A stretch of 15,107 bases of DNA from JBGPIT01 sp041485125 (GCA_041485125.1 JBGPIT010000083.1:1-15107), one strand, 5' to 3'. Positions 1 to 7,801 are shown, counted from the first letter of the stretch. Numbers and translations: made by a program. Notes: generated from the sequence alone by a model not told the origin.

Positions 1-853
1 AGAGCTCGGGCGTACCGGCCGCGAAGGTCGCGATCGAAAGACCGTCGCAGATGCCCTTGCGGTTGGTGATCTTGCCGGCCTCGTGCAGCCGCATGATCCC
101 GTCGGTGAACATCTCCGTGTGAATCCCGTACTCGCCGCGCGGCGACGCGGCGAGCAGCTCGCCGAGCGCGTTCGGAATGCCGCCGATCCCGAACTGCAAG
201 GTCGCCCCGCTCTCGACGAGCTCGCTCACGTGCTCCGCGATCGCGCGCTCCGCCGCCGACGGCTCGACGTACGGCACGGTGACGAGCGGTGTGTCGTCCT
301 CGATCAGGACGTTGATTTGCGACAGGTGGACGCGATTGCCGCCGAGCTCCGCGACACCGTCGACCCAGGGCATGCGCGGATTCACCTCGGCGATCGCGAG
401 CCGCGCCGGATCGGCCGTCGCCTGCAGAAACGGCCCCGCGGTCGCCCCTGCGTGCACCCCGAACGAGCAGAACCCCTCGGCGTCGGGCGGCGTGACGACC
501 GCCGCGATCGCCCGCGGCCGCAGCTCGTAGGTCAGGCGCTCGAGACCGGTGAAGTCGGCGGGCAGGAACTCGACCGCGAGACCGGCGGCGCGCGCCATGC
601 GCTCGATCGGGCCGAAGAAGCCGCTCACGGCTCGGACGTGTGGATCGCGCAGAAAGTCGTACGGCTCCGCGAAGAGTCCGGCGTAGATGGTCAGCCGATG
701 CGCGGCGTCGCGCGATCCGATCGCGCGCAACACGGCGCGGGCTTGGCCGGTCGCGAACCCGGTTGCCAGCGCATCGACCTCGCCGAGCCGCCGCGCCAGG
801 GCGGCGCGATCGGTGCGTTTGGCCTCGTAGAGGGCTTGCAGCGCGGGAGTCAT
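1..853 (-). CDS. Acetyl-CoA hydrolase / 4-hydroxybutyrate CoA-transferase family protein (partial, C-terminus outside window)
   Basis: The reverse strand is open from the ATG at 853 to the window edge, giving 284 residues without a stop. Seen: a glycine-rich GIGGIPNAL stretch at residues 222-230, then GIHTEMFTDGIM at about 243-254, the conserved core of the acetyl-CoA hydrolase/CoA-transferase family. In this family a glutamate forms a glutamyl-CoA thioester, and Glu247 in HTEMF is the natural candidate. Members move CoA between short acyl-CoAs and acetate, or hydrolyse acetyl-CoA, in the cytoplasm. Full-length relatives have roughly 430 residues or more, so about a third is missing. A Shine-Dalgarno GAGGA at 859-863 sits five bases before the ATG and supports the start. 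The gene is divergent from the lipid-transport operon. The acyl substrate cannot be assigned from this part. Confidence 0.85.
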   Translation of the reverse strand, partial: MTPALQALYEAKRTDRAALARRLGEVDALATGFATGQARAVLRAIGSRDAAHRLTIYAGLFAEPYDFLRDPHVRAVSGFFGPIERMARAAGLAVEFLPADFTGLERLTYELRPRAIAAVVTPPDAEGFCSFGVHAGATAGPFLQATADPARLAIAEVNPRMPWVDGVAELGGNRVHLSQINVLIEDDTPLVTVPYVEPSAAERAIAEHVSELVESGATLQFGIGGIPNALGELLAASPRGEYGIHTEMFTDGIMRLHEAGKITNRKGICDGLSIATFAAGTPEL

Positions 854-858
854 CGGCG

Positions 859-863
859 TCCTC
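859..863 (-). promoter_or_regulatory. Ribosome binding site of the CoA-transferase gene
   Basis: The minus strand reads GAGGA five bases before the ATG at 853. This is a good Shine-Dalgarno match and fixes the start codon of the partial CoA-transferase gene. Confidence 0.6.
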
Positions 864-949
864 GGTGCGTTCTACGGCAGCGCGTTCGGCCGGTACAACA
901 CCGATCGCAGCGATTCGACCGCGGTGTCGCGCCCGGAGCGTCCTTTCGC

Positions 950-955
950 CATAAT
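950..955 (+). promoter_or_regulatory. Possible -10 element of the lipid-transport operon
   Basis: CATAAT differs from the sigma-70 TATAAT box at one base and is the only AT-rich hexamer in the 110-bp divergent gap (854-963). A start site near 962 would leave a leader of about 20 bases before the ATG at 982. No good -35 box is seen at the right distance, so this is only a candidate. The rest of the gap shows nothing I can identify. Confidence 0.25.
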
Positions 956-981
956 GGCAGGCATTGAGCGCCGCGCCGATC

Positions 982-2040
982 ATGGTCCCGCTCCGGACCC
1001 CGCTCGCTGAAGACGGCTTCCGCGAGCTCCGGCACGACGTCCTTCGCCACGCCCGCGGTACGACCGTCGTCCTCGATTGCACCGCCATCAACGAGCTCGA
1101 CACGCTCGAGGCCGCGCGTCTGCTGCGCCTGGTCGCCGAGGCACGCGCGAGCGGGATCGCCGTCAAGCTCGCGCGCCTGAGCGACGGCGTGCGCCATACG
1201 CTCGCGACCGTCGACCCTGCAATCCTCACACCCGAGCCGCCGCCACCGAGCAAGCCGGCGCTGGAAAGAATCGGCGAGCGCACGCTCGAGACGGTCGACG
1301 CGGCGGCGGCGATCGGCGACCTCATGCGCGAGACCGCGGTCGAGATCACGGTCCCCTTCGGCGCCCGCGGCATCAAGTGGGGTCGGGTCGTCCACGAGAT
1401 GCAGCTGATCGGCGTCAACGCGGTGCCGATCGTCGTCTTCGTTTCCTTACTGGTCGGCATCGTCCTGGCGCTGAACGGCGCGCAGCAGCTGCGGCAGTTC
1501 GGCGCGGCGATCTTCATCGCCAACCTGGTCGGGATCTCGATGACGCGCGAGATGGGGCCGCTCATGACTGCGGTGATCGTCTCCGGGCGGACCGGCTCGG
1601 CGACCGCCGCCGAGATCGGCACCATGGTGGTCTCGGAGGAGATCGACGCGTTGCGGACGATGGCGGTGAGCCCGGTCCGCTTCCTGGTCGTGCCGAAGAT
1701 CGTCGCCTTGATCGTGATGATGCCGCTCCTTACCGTCCTCAGCAACTTCGCCGGCATCTTCGGCGGCTACGTGGTCGGCGTCTTCGGCCTCGATCTCGGC
1801 AGCAACGCGTATCTCTCGCAGACGGTGCAATCGCTCTTCGTGTCGGACGTGATGACCGGCCTGGTGAAGAGCGTCGTCTTCGCGATCGTCATCGGTTTGG
1901 TCGGCGTCTACAAAGGTTTCGGGGTACAGGGCGGACCGGAGGCGGTCGGCCGCGCGACCACCGCTGCGGTGGTGACGTCGATCATTCTCTGCATCGTCGC
2001 GAACGCCTGCTTCACGGCGTTCTTCTACTACACCGAATGA
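982..2040 (+). CDS. mlaE: MlaE-family lipid ABC transporter permease with N-terminal STAS domain
   Basis: A 352-residue inner-membrane permease of an MCE/Mla-type lipid transporter. Residues about 2-80 form a STAS-like domain, the role played by separate MlaB in E. coli, so the MlaB and MlaE functions are fused. Residues about 130-352 are the MlaE domain, with several hydrophobic segments and the family core around EIGTM (211-215) followed by EEIDAL (219-224), the segment expected to contact the ATPase. The start is uncertain. An in-frame TTG at 964 would add six residues, but its only Shine-Dalgarno-like sequence is two bases away, and the ATG at 982 has none. The stop overlaps the ATPase start as ATGA, indicating translational coupling. 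The family is clear; the exact lipid and the direction of transport are not visible. Confidence 0.9.
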   Translation: MVPLRTPLAEDGFRELRHDVLRHARGTTVVLDCTAINELDTLEAARLLRLVAEARASGIAVKLARLSDGVRHTLATVDPAILTPEPPPPSKPALERIGERTLETVDAAAAIGDLMRETAVEITVPFGARGIKWGRVVHEMQLIGVNAVPIVVFVSLLVGIVLALNGAQQLRQFGAAIFIANLVGISMTREMGPLMTAVIVSGRTGSATAAEIGTMVVSEEIDALRTMAVSPVRFLVVPKIVALIVMMPLLTVLSNFAGIFGGYVVGVFGLDLGSNAYLSQTVQSLFVSDVMTGLVKSVVFAIVIGLVGVYKGFGVQGGPEAVGRATTAAVVTSIILCIVANACFTAFFYYTE

Positions 2041-2840
2041 GCCAACCGGGCGGCGACTCACGGCTTCTCGTCGTCGACGAGCTCGCCGCCGGCTACGGCG
2101 ACGAGCTCGTCCTCGACGGTATCTCGTTCGCGGTCGAGCCCGGCGAGATCCTGGTCATCCTCGGCGGCAGCGGCTCGGGGAAGAGCACGGCCCTCCGTTG
2201 CATCGTCGGCTTGCTGACACCGGCGCGTGGCCGCGTTCTGGTCCGCGGCCGCGACGTCAACGCCGCGAGCGGCGCCGAGCGCGACGAGATCCTCGAGGAC
2301 ATCGGCATGGCGTTTCAGAACGCCGCGCTGCTGAACTCGATGACGGTCGCCGAGAACGTCGCGCTGCCGATCCTCGAGCACCGCCGCGTCGACGAGGAGA
2401 CCGCCCTCATGCTCGCCCGCATCGAGCTCGCACGGGTCGGCCTCGAGCACGCCGGTGGCAAGCTGCCGTCGGAGCTCTCGGGCGGCATGCGCAAGCGCGC
2501 CGGCCTCGCGCGCGCGCTTGCGCTCGAGCCGCACTTGCTCCTCTTCGACGAGCCGTCGTCAGGGCTCGATCCGATCACCGCCCGCGCGCTCGACGACCTG
2601 ATCCTGTCGTTGAAAGAGCGCAAGGACATGGGCATCATCGTCGTCACCCACGAGCTCGCCAGCCTCAACCTGATCGCGGACCGCGCCGTCATGCTCTTCG
2701 GCGGCAAGCTGATCGCGTCCGGCACCCTGGCCGAGGTGAAGGCGAGCCCGGATCCCCACGTGCAGGCGTTCTTCAAGCGCGAGACGCTGCCGCACGAGCG
2801 GCACAAGACCCTGATCGACGAGCTGGAGTGGCGAGAATGA
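2037..2840 (+). CDS. mlaF: MlaF-family lipid ABC transporter ATP-binding protein
   Basis: A 267-residue cytoplasmic ATPase that powers the MlaE permease. All ABC motifs are present: Walker A GGSGSGKST (43-51), Q-loop Gln94 in AFQNAALL, signature LSGGM (147-151), Walker B LLLFDEP (167-173) followed by SSGLDP, and switch His205 in VVTHE. The signature followed by RKRAGLARAL is typical of the MlaF/Ttg2A subfamily. The start ATG overlaps the mlaE stop (ATGA) and its own stop overlaps the mlaD start in the same way. This favours a fixed subunit ratio. A longer open frame runs upstream in this phase from 1077, but it is only the shadow of mlaE. The family assignment is secure. Confidence 0.95.
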   Translation: MSQPGGDSRLLVVDELAAGYGDELVLDGISFAVEPGEILVILGGSGSGKSTALRCIVGLLTPARGRVLVRGRDVNAASGAERDEILEDIGMAFQNAALLNSMTVAENVALPILEHRRVDEETALMLARIELARVGLEHAGGKLPSELSGGMRKRAGLARALALEPHLLLFDEPSSGLDPITARALDDLILSLKERKDMGIIVVTHELASLNLIADRAVMLFGGKLIASGTLAEVKASPDPHVQAFFKRETLPHERHKTLIDELEWRE

Positions 2841-3757
2841 AGCGAACGCGCAGGGATGCGGTCCGGGTCGGGATCTTCGTGGTGGTGGCAAGCATGTTGC
2901 TGGGCGGGGGGCTGCTCTGGATCGCCGGCTCGCGTTTCTTCCGGCCGGTCGCCACCTACACCGTCCTCTTCGAGAAGTCGGTGAGCGGTTTGAATGCCGG
3001 CGCGAATGTGGAATATCAGGGGGTGGTCGTGGGCAGGGTCCGCGACGTCCAGCTCACCCGCGACATTCCACCGAAAGTGGCCGTCATCATCGATCTCAAG
3101 CCCGACACACCCGTGCGCACCGACACGATCGCCGCGCTCCTCGGCTCGATCGTGACCGGCATCAAGTTCATCCAGCTCCAGGGCGGGACCGAGGCGGCGG
3201 GACCACTGCCGTCGGGCGGCTACATCTACGGCGACGTCACCTCGCTCGAGCAGTTCCGCGACCAGCTCGGCGAGATCGCCGACCGCGCCCTCAGCATCCT
3301 GCGGCGCATGGACGAGCAGGTGTTCACGCCCGAGATGGGCGACCAGGTGAAATCGTTCGTCGCGAACCTGAGCGGGGTCGCGGAGAACCTCAACAAGACC
3401 CTGGAGGCGCTGCGCACCGAGGAGACCGGCCGCGACATCGCCGAGCTGGTCCGCAGCATGGCGCAGGCGGTGAGCAAGCTCGACGCCGTGATCACCGACT
3501 TCTACTCGCGGCGTGACAACATCTACGGCGGCCTCGAGAGGACGCTCAAGCACGTCGACGAGGTGGTCACCCAGACGCGCGAGCTGGTGAAGGTCGCGAC
3601 GCAACAGGTCGGCGGCACGAGCAGCTCGGTCGGCACGCTGCTGGGTGACCTCGGCCTCGCCACCAACCGGTTGCAAGAAACCCTCGACGTGATCCGCAGC
3701 GATCCGTCCGTCCTGATCCGTGGCCGCGAGCTCAGACCGCGTGAGATCGAGAAATGA
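2837..3757 (+). CDS. mlaD: MlaD/MCE-domain periplasmic lipid-binding protein
   Basis: A 306-residue membrane-anchored protein with one MCE domain. Residues 11-31 form the single transmembrane anchor after a basic N-terminus. Residues about 38-118 are the MCE domain (YTVLF, then GLNAGANVEYQGVVVGRV and a later GIKFIQL). The rest, about 135-285, is predicted helical with heptad-like spacing, and the end carries RSDPSVLIRG, a C-terminal motif common in single-MCE proteins. E. coli MlaD is about 180 residues, so this tail is long. It could extend the MCE ring across the periplasm, as the helical needle of PqiB does. The gene is coupled by ATGA overlaps to the ATPase before it and the lipoprotein after it. 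Confidence 0.92.
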   Translation: MKRTRRDAVRVGIFVVVASMLLGGGLLWIAGSRFFRPVATYTVLFEKSVSGLNAGANVEYQGVVVGRVRDVQLTRDIPPKVAVIIDLKPDTPVRTDTIAALLGSIVTGIKFIQLQGGTEAAGPLPSGGYIYGDVTSLEQFRDQLGEIADRALSILRRMDEQVFTPEMGDQVKSFVANLSGVAENLNKTLEALRTEETGRDIAELVRSMAQAVSKLDAVITDFYSRRDNIYGGLERTLKHVDEVVTQTRELVKVATQQVGGTSSSVGTLLGDLGLATNRLQETLDVIRSDPSVLIRGRELRPREIEK

Positions 3758-4395
3758 GGCGCGCGCTCGTCGCGATGGCGTGCGGCACGCTGGCGGGATG
3801 CTCCGTTTTCAGCTCGCGCCCGATACCCGAGACGCGCTACTACACGCTCTCCGTCCAAGGCGAGCCGCCCGTGCGGCTCGGCGGCGCGGTGCAGATCGGC
3901 ATGTTCAGCATCGACCAGCCGTACGCGGGCGAGCGTTTCGCCTACCGGAGCTCGCCATACGCGGTCGAGTACTATACGTATCACCGCTGGGCCGGGAGCC
4001 CGCGCACGATCGTTGCCGCCGCGGTGCGCGACTACCTCGAGCGCGCGGCGACACCCGGCGCGGAACCCGTATTCGAGGTCCAAGGTAACATCCGGCGTTT
4101 CGAGGAAGTCGATGAACCGACCGGGCAGTCCGGTGCGCTCGATCTCGATTTGGTGGTCACACGCGACGGCACGGTCGTCCTGCAACGCTCGTACATGGAG
4201 AGGGAGTCGGCGGAGAAACGTAACCCGGAGGCAGTGGCAGCGGCGTTGAGCCGCGCGCTCGGTCGAATCCTCGATCGGATGGTGCGCGATCTCCCGACGA
4301 CCGCCGCTGCGCTCCCCAACGCAGGCCCGACGCCCGAGGCGGCGAGGAGCCCTGCGAGAACACCGCCGCACGCGCGGCGAAGCGAGGCACGATAG
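3754..4395 (+). CDS. ABC-type transport auxiliary lipoprotein (PqiC-like)
   Basis: A 213-residue lipoprotein whose signal peptide ends in lipobox LAGC (13-16), so Cys16 should be lipidated. The mature part begins with TRYYTLSV, followed by a segment rich in Tyr (ERFAYRSSPYAVEYYTYHRWA). This is typical of the ABC_trans_aux/PqiC family, the outer-membrane partners of MCE systems. Family members are usually about 180-200 residues; here the last 35 or so are a Pro/Ala/Arg-rich tail, probably disordered. The start overlaps the mlaD stop (ATGA). In PqiABC the lipoprotein caps the MCE tube at the outer membrane, and a similar role is inferred here. The stop codon TAG overlaps the ribosome binding site of the next gene. 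Confidence 0.82.
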   Translation: MRRALVAMACGTLAGCSVFSSRPIPETRYYTLSVQGEPPVRLGGAVQIGMFSIDQPYAGERFAYRSSPYAVEYYTYHRWAGSPRTIVAAAVRDYLERAATPGAEPVFEVQGNIRRFEEVDEPTGQSGALDLDLVVTRDGTVVLQRSYMERESAEKRNPEAVAAALSRALGRILDRMVRDLPTTAAALPNAGPTPEAARSPARTPPHARRSEAR

Positions 4396-4399
4396 GACG

Positions 4400-5860
4400 A
4401 TGGCGCCCGAGGTCATCATTCGCCCGCGACGGAAACGTCCCGAAGGCGAGAGCTCAGTCGATCAGCAAGGCGGAATCGCGCCCCCATCAGGAACGGCACC
4501 GGACGCCGCACGTCCCGACGGCGCGGAAAGCTCCGAGGGCGAGTCGCCGTCGCCGACGTTCGCGGAACGCCGGACGGTCTCCGTCGCGGCGCCGCGCCCG
4601 CCCACGGTCGAGCGTCGCTCGCTCGCACCGGAGGCGCCCCGCGACAGCGCGGCGGGAAGCGAGGAGGACTTCGCGACGCTCTTCGCCGCGAGCGAGGCGG
4701 CGCAGAGCACCCGTCCACGTCTCGCGGAGGGCTCGCGCGTGCGCGGCCGCGTCATCGCGGTCGGCCCGACGACCGCGTTCGTCGCCGTCGGCAACAAGGC
4801 CGAGGCGACGATCGACCTCTCCGAGTTCCGCGACGCCGAGACCGGCGAGATCGCGCTCGCGATCGGCGATCAGATCGAGGCGACGGTCACCGACGACGGC
4901 AGCCGCTCCGGCTCGATCATCATCAAGCGCACGCTCGGCCGCGGCAGCCATCTTCCCGGCGAGCTCGAGCAGGCGCACGCGCACGGCATCGCGGTCGAGG
5001 GTCTCGTGACGGCGCAGAACAAGGGCGGCTTCGACGTCCAGATCGCCGGCCAGCGCGCGTTCTGCCCGTCGTCACAGATCGACGTTCGCCGCGCCGATCC
5101 GGCACAGTACGTCGGCCAGCGTTTCCGCTTCCGGGTGAAGCAGATCGCGGGCGGCCGCAACATCGTCGTCTCCCGTCGCGATCTCCTCGAGGAGGAGAAC
5201 GCGCAGCAGGCAGCCGCCCACTGGGAGCGTCTCAAGGTCGGCGACGTCGTCCAGGGCACCGTGCGCTCGATCCGCGACTTCGGCGCCTTCGTCGACCTCG
5301 GCGGCATCGAGGGCCTGATCCACGTGAGCGAGATCGGCCACGGCCGCTCCGCCAACCCGTCCGAGGCGCTGCACGTCGGACAGAGCATCGAGGCGCAGGT
5401 GATCAAGCTCGAGCCGCCGGGCGACGGCGGCCGCGGCCGCATCAGCCTGTCGCTGCGCGCGCTCGCGCCCGACCCGTGGTCGACCGCGGCGGAGCGGTTC
5501 CCGGTCGGCACCAGCCTGCGCGGCAAGGTACGCCGCATCGAGCCGTTCGGCGCCTTCGTCGAGATCGAGCCCGGCCTCGACGGCCTGGTGCACGTCTCGC
5601 GCATGTCGCTCGACCGCCGCGTCTCGAACCCGAAGCAGATCGTGAACGCCGGCGACGAGGTCGACGTCACGGTCGTCGGCCTCGAGCTCGACAAGCGCCG
5701 CATCGCGCTCTCGATGGTGGAGAACGCGCGGCGCGAGCGCGACGCCTCCGACGCCGTCGATCGCGAGGAGACGCGCTCGTCCATGGCGTCGTCGAACCGC
5801 AGCAGTAGGAGTCTCGGCACCTTCGCGGACCTGCTCGCGAAGTCGCGGAAGCCGAAGTAA
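4400..5860 (+). CDS. S1 RNA-binding domain protein (four S1 repeats)
   Basis: A 486-residue protein related to ribosomal protein S1. Four S1/OB-fold repeats are seen at about residues 109-177, 196-260, 278-353 and 367-441. The last two are canonical (GTVRSIRDFGAFVDL..GLIHVSE and GKVRRIEPFGAFVEI..GLVHVSR). The first two are divergent, as in S1, where N-terminal repeats bind the ribosome. Residues 1-105 are Pro/Ser/Glu/Arg-rich and probably disordered. The end carries SLGTFADLL, which I recall from S1-like proteins. Canonical S1 in Proteobacteria has six repeats and about 560 residues, so this is either a short S1 or an accessory paralogue. The ATG lies four bases after the lipoprotein stop, with AGGA at 4394-4397 overlapping that stop, so it appears to be in the lipid-transport operon. 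Confidence 0.85.
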   Translation: MAPEVIIRPRRKRPEGESSVDQQGGIAPPSGTAPDAARPDGAESSEGESPSPTFAERRTVSVAAPRPPTVERRSLAPEAPRDSAAGSEEDFATLFAASEAAQSTRPRLAEGSRVRGRVIAVGPTTAFVAVGNKAEATIDLSEFRDAETGEIALAIGDQIEATVTDDGSRSGSIIIKRTLGRGSHLPGELEQAHAHGIAVEGLVTAQNKGGFDVQIAGQRAFCPSSQIDVRRADPAQYVGQRFRFRVKQIAGGRNIVVSRRDLLEEENAQQAAAHWERLKVGDVVQGTVRSIRDFGAFVDLGGIEGLIHVSEIGHGRSANPSEALHVGQSIEAQVIKLEPPGDGGRGRISLSLRALAPDPWSTAAERFPVGTSLRGKVRRIEPFGAFVEIEPGLDGLVHVSRMSLDRRVSNPKQIVNAGDEVDVTVVGLELDKRRIALSMVENARRERDASDAVDREETRSSMASSNRSSRSLGTFADLLAKSRKPK

Positions 5861-5863
5861 CAG

Positions 5864-5886
5864 CGCGCGGCGATCAGCGCCGCGCG
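5864..5886. terminator. Possible bidirectional hairpin between convergent genes
   Basis: A perfect 9-bp GC stem (CGCGCGGCG at 5864-5872 with CGCCGCGCG at 5878-5886) encloses the five-base loop ATCAG. It lies between the S1 gene and the converging SRPBCC gene, and the SRPBCC stop codon (5874-5876) is inside the loop. No run of T follows on either strand, so it is not a classical intrinsic terminator. It could still block readthrough or protect mRNA 3' ends. In GC-rich DNA some such stems arise by chance. Confidence 0.4.
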
Positions 5887-6464
5887 GTCGTTTCGGCGAG
5901 GCTTTTCAACGTCAGCAGCTGCTGCCGCATCATGATCAAGTCGCCGAGCGGCAGCAGCGCTCGCATCACCCATCCCACCGGAGCGGGCGGATAGCGGATC
6001 GCGAGCTTCACGACGATCCGTGAGCGGGCGCGCAGACCGGCGTGGACCGCGTACGTCACCGCCAGCTCGCCGAAGAGCCCGCGCGATCCGGTATCGGTGA
6101 GGACGAGCGTGAGGTGGCGGTCGATCGTGAAGTCGGCGAGCGTGAAGATCCGCATGACCCGCTGTCCACGCACGAGCTGCTCGAGGCCGGGTGTCAGCTC
6201 GCGCGGGCTCGTCCGTCCGAAGTTGTCGATCCAATCGTAGCTGTAGGGCGCGGCGCGGAGCTGACAGAGCCAACGGAAGACGACGGCCGGCGGCGCCTCG
6301 ACGTCGACGGCGCGGAAGTACGCGGCATTGGGCGCGTCGACGAGAGCATCGCAGGGAAACGGCTGCGCGCGCTCCGCCGCGGTCGAGCCCCAGGCCGACA
6401 CGCTCCAGCTCTCTGCGGCGTCGTCGGCTCGCGCGGCGCCGGCGGTCGTTTCCCGCGGCGTCAC
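5874..6464 (-). CDS. SRPBCC/polyketide cyclase-like protein
   Basis: A 196-residue soluble protein. Residues about 50-185 resemble the SRPBCC (START/polyketide cyclase) fold: it opens with FRAVDVEAPPAVVFRWLCQLR, continues with YSYDWIDNFGR, then strands such as HLTLVLTD and GELAVTYAVHAG, and closes with a long helix at about 163-192. The family binds hydrophobic ligands in a deep cavity; no catalytic residue is obvious. The GTG start at 6464 overlaps the NnrU stop (GTGA), which sets the start well inside a longer open frame that continues upstream to 7025. It is the last gene of the regulator-NnrU-SRPBCC unit. Ligand and function are unknown. Confidence 0.75.
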   Translation of the reverse strand: MTPRETTAGAARADDAAESWSVSAWGSTAAERAQPFPCDALVDAPNAAYFRAVDVEAPPAVVFRWLCQLRAAPYSYDWIDNFGRTSPRELTPGLEQLVRGQRVMRIFTLADFTIDRHLTLVLTDTGSRGLFGELAVTYAVHAGLRARSRIVVKLAIRYPPAPVGWVMRALLPLGDLIMMRQQLLTLKSLAETTARR

Positions 6465-7249
6465 GCGACGCTTTCCGAGATGCGCGCCGCGGTCCGGCGC
6501 GCGCGCAGCAGGCTCTGCAACGTCGCGACCACCGCGCCCCCGACGATCGAGACGATGACCCAGAGACCGCCGGCGGCGAAGATCGACGGGTGGAACGTTC
6601 GCAGCACGACCGCCGCCACGACGCCGGCGGCGAAGACGCCGAGCGGCAGCTCCGACCACACCAGACGCTGCCGTCCCGTCACGATCGCGGCGAAGGGCAC
6701 CGCCGAGGTCGCGGCGAGATAGGCGGCGTACGCATCGCCACGGCGAGCGCGGAGCTTTTGGTCCTGGTGCCAGCCGCCGAAGATCGCGAGCACGACGAGG
6801 CTCGACGCGAACACCGCGCCGACGAGCCGGCTCGCGAGCAGCATGTGGGCGAGGAACACCAGGGCGATGCCGGCGAAAAATGGATGGCGGGTGATGCGCT
6901 CGATGCCGCGCGGGGTGCGGATCGGCTGGCCGAAGACCGCGCTCGGCAGCGTCGGATACGCCACCAACCCCGCCGCGAGCAGCGCCATCCCGGCGACGAT
7001 GACGAGGATCAGCGGCCAGCGCCACACGGTCATCCCGAGCGCGAGGCCGGCCGGCCCGTCGAAGCGGTGCGCCGCGTAGTAGGCGATGAGCGCCGCCCAG
7101 GAGAGCGAGGCGACGACGAAGTAGAGCGCGACGAAGCCGCCCTCACCGAGACGCGCGACGAGCCGCGCCCGCGGTCGTTCCATGGTGAGGCCGATGTGGG
7201 TGCCGTCGAACACCAACGCCAGCAACGCGACCGCGACGACGTGCTCCAT
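6461..7249 (-). CDS. NnrU family membrane protein
   Basis: A 262-residue polytopic membrane protein with about six hydrophobic segments (near residues 3-20, 38-60, 78-100, 124-160, 200-216 and 224-246). The centre carries RGIERITRHPFFAG (114-127) and later HQDQKLRARRGDAYAAYL (161-178). Both resemble NnrU and, more distantly, the isoprenylcysteine methyltransferase-like membrane fold. NnrU was named from nitrite/NO reduction clusters, but no denitrification gene is visible here, so that role should not be assumed. The ATG at 7249 follows the regulator gene by nine bases, and its Shine-Dalgarno (GAGGA) overlaps the regulator stop. The stop overlaps the SRPBCC start. The last 45 residues extend past the usual conserved core. 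Confidence 0.75.
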   Translation of the reverse strand: MEHVVAVALLALVFDGTHIGLTMERPRARLVARLGEGGFVALYFVVASLSWAALIAYYAAHRFDGPAGLALGMTVWRWPLILVIVAGMALLAAGLVAYPTLPSAVFGQPIRTPRGIERITRHPFFAGIALVFLAHMLLASRLVGAVFASSLVVLAIFGGWHQDQKLRARRGDAYAAYLAATSAVPFAAIVTGRQRLVWSELPLGVFAAGVVAAVVLRTFHPSIFAAGGLWVIVSIVGGAVVATLQSLLRARRTAARISESVA

Positions 7250-7258
7250 GATCGATCC

Positions 7259-7801
7259 TCAACGGCGCTGACGCGCCTTCGGCGGTGCGAACGGCACCAC
7301 CCGTTGCAAGGTCTCGGCGTCGACCGGCTTGCCCTGGGTGAAGGCGCCGATCGCCGCGTCGACGGCGGTGAAGAAGAGGCGGAGCGCGCCGATCCGGCCG
7401 GTGATGAAGGCGGCGTCGGCGTCGCGCTCCCGCGCCGGCGTGTCGGCGGCGGCACGCTCGGTCTCGGCGAGCGTCGAGAGCACCTGGCGCACCGTCCAGC
7501 GGAAGCGGCGCTCCATGATCTCCTGCATCACCCGCCAGAAATTCGTCGCCGCCTCGTAGTGGTCCTTGCGCGAGCCGCCGACCGGCGTGCGGCGGACGAG
7601 ATGCCACTCGACGAGACCGCGGATGTTGACCGAGATGTTGCTCTTGCTCTGCTGCAGCTCGGCGGCGACGTCCTCGAGCGCGAGCGGCGTCTGGCGCAGG
7701 TAGAGCAGCGCGAAGATACGGCCCTGCAGCTGCGACAGGATGCCGGAGGTGGCGGCGGCGGTACCGACCCCGTCGACGAAGATGCCGGTCGCGCGATCCA
7801 T
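7259..7801 (-). CDS. GbsR/MarR-family transcriptional regulator
   Basis: A 180-residue DNA-binding protein. Residues about 28-85 form a winged helix, with helix QSKSNISVNIRGLVEWHLV (51-69) and wing RTPVGGSRKDHYEA, the pattern of the GbsR branch of MarR regulators. The C-terminal part (about 86-160) is helical and probably dimerises. The ATG at 7801 was chosen over one at 7879 for two reasons. GCAGG precedes 7801 at six bases, and the longer version would place a 20-bp palindrome inside the coding region and add a basic, Trp-containing stretch unlike the family. With this start the palindrome lies 50-69 bp upstream, a natural autoregulatory operator. The gene heads a unit with NnrU and SRPBCC; the effector is unknown. 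Confidence 0.82.
   Translation of the reverse strand: MDRATGIFVDGVGTAAATSGILSQLQGRIFALLYLRQTPLALEDVAAELQQSKSNISVNIRGLVEWHLVRRTPVGGSRKDHYEAATNFWRVMQEIMERRFRWTVRQVLSTLAETERAAADTPARERDADAAFITGRIGALRLFFTAVDAAIGAFTQGKPVDAETLQRVVPFAPPKARQRR

Noticed and set aside
83..967. A 294-codon plus-strand open frame at the left end
   Set aside because: Arg-rich shadow of the minus-strand CoA-transferase gene, which has conserved family motifs and a ribosome site.
1077..2036. Upstream extension of the mlaF frame to 1077
   Set aside because: The extension is Arg/Asp-rich shadow sequence inside mlaE; the ABC domain begins only after the ATG at 2037, which forms an ATGA overlap.
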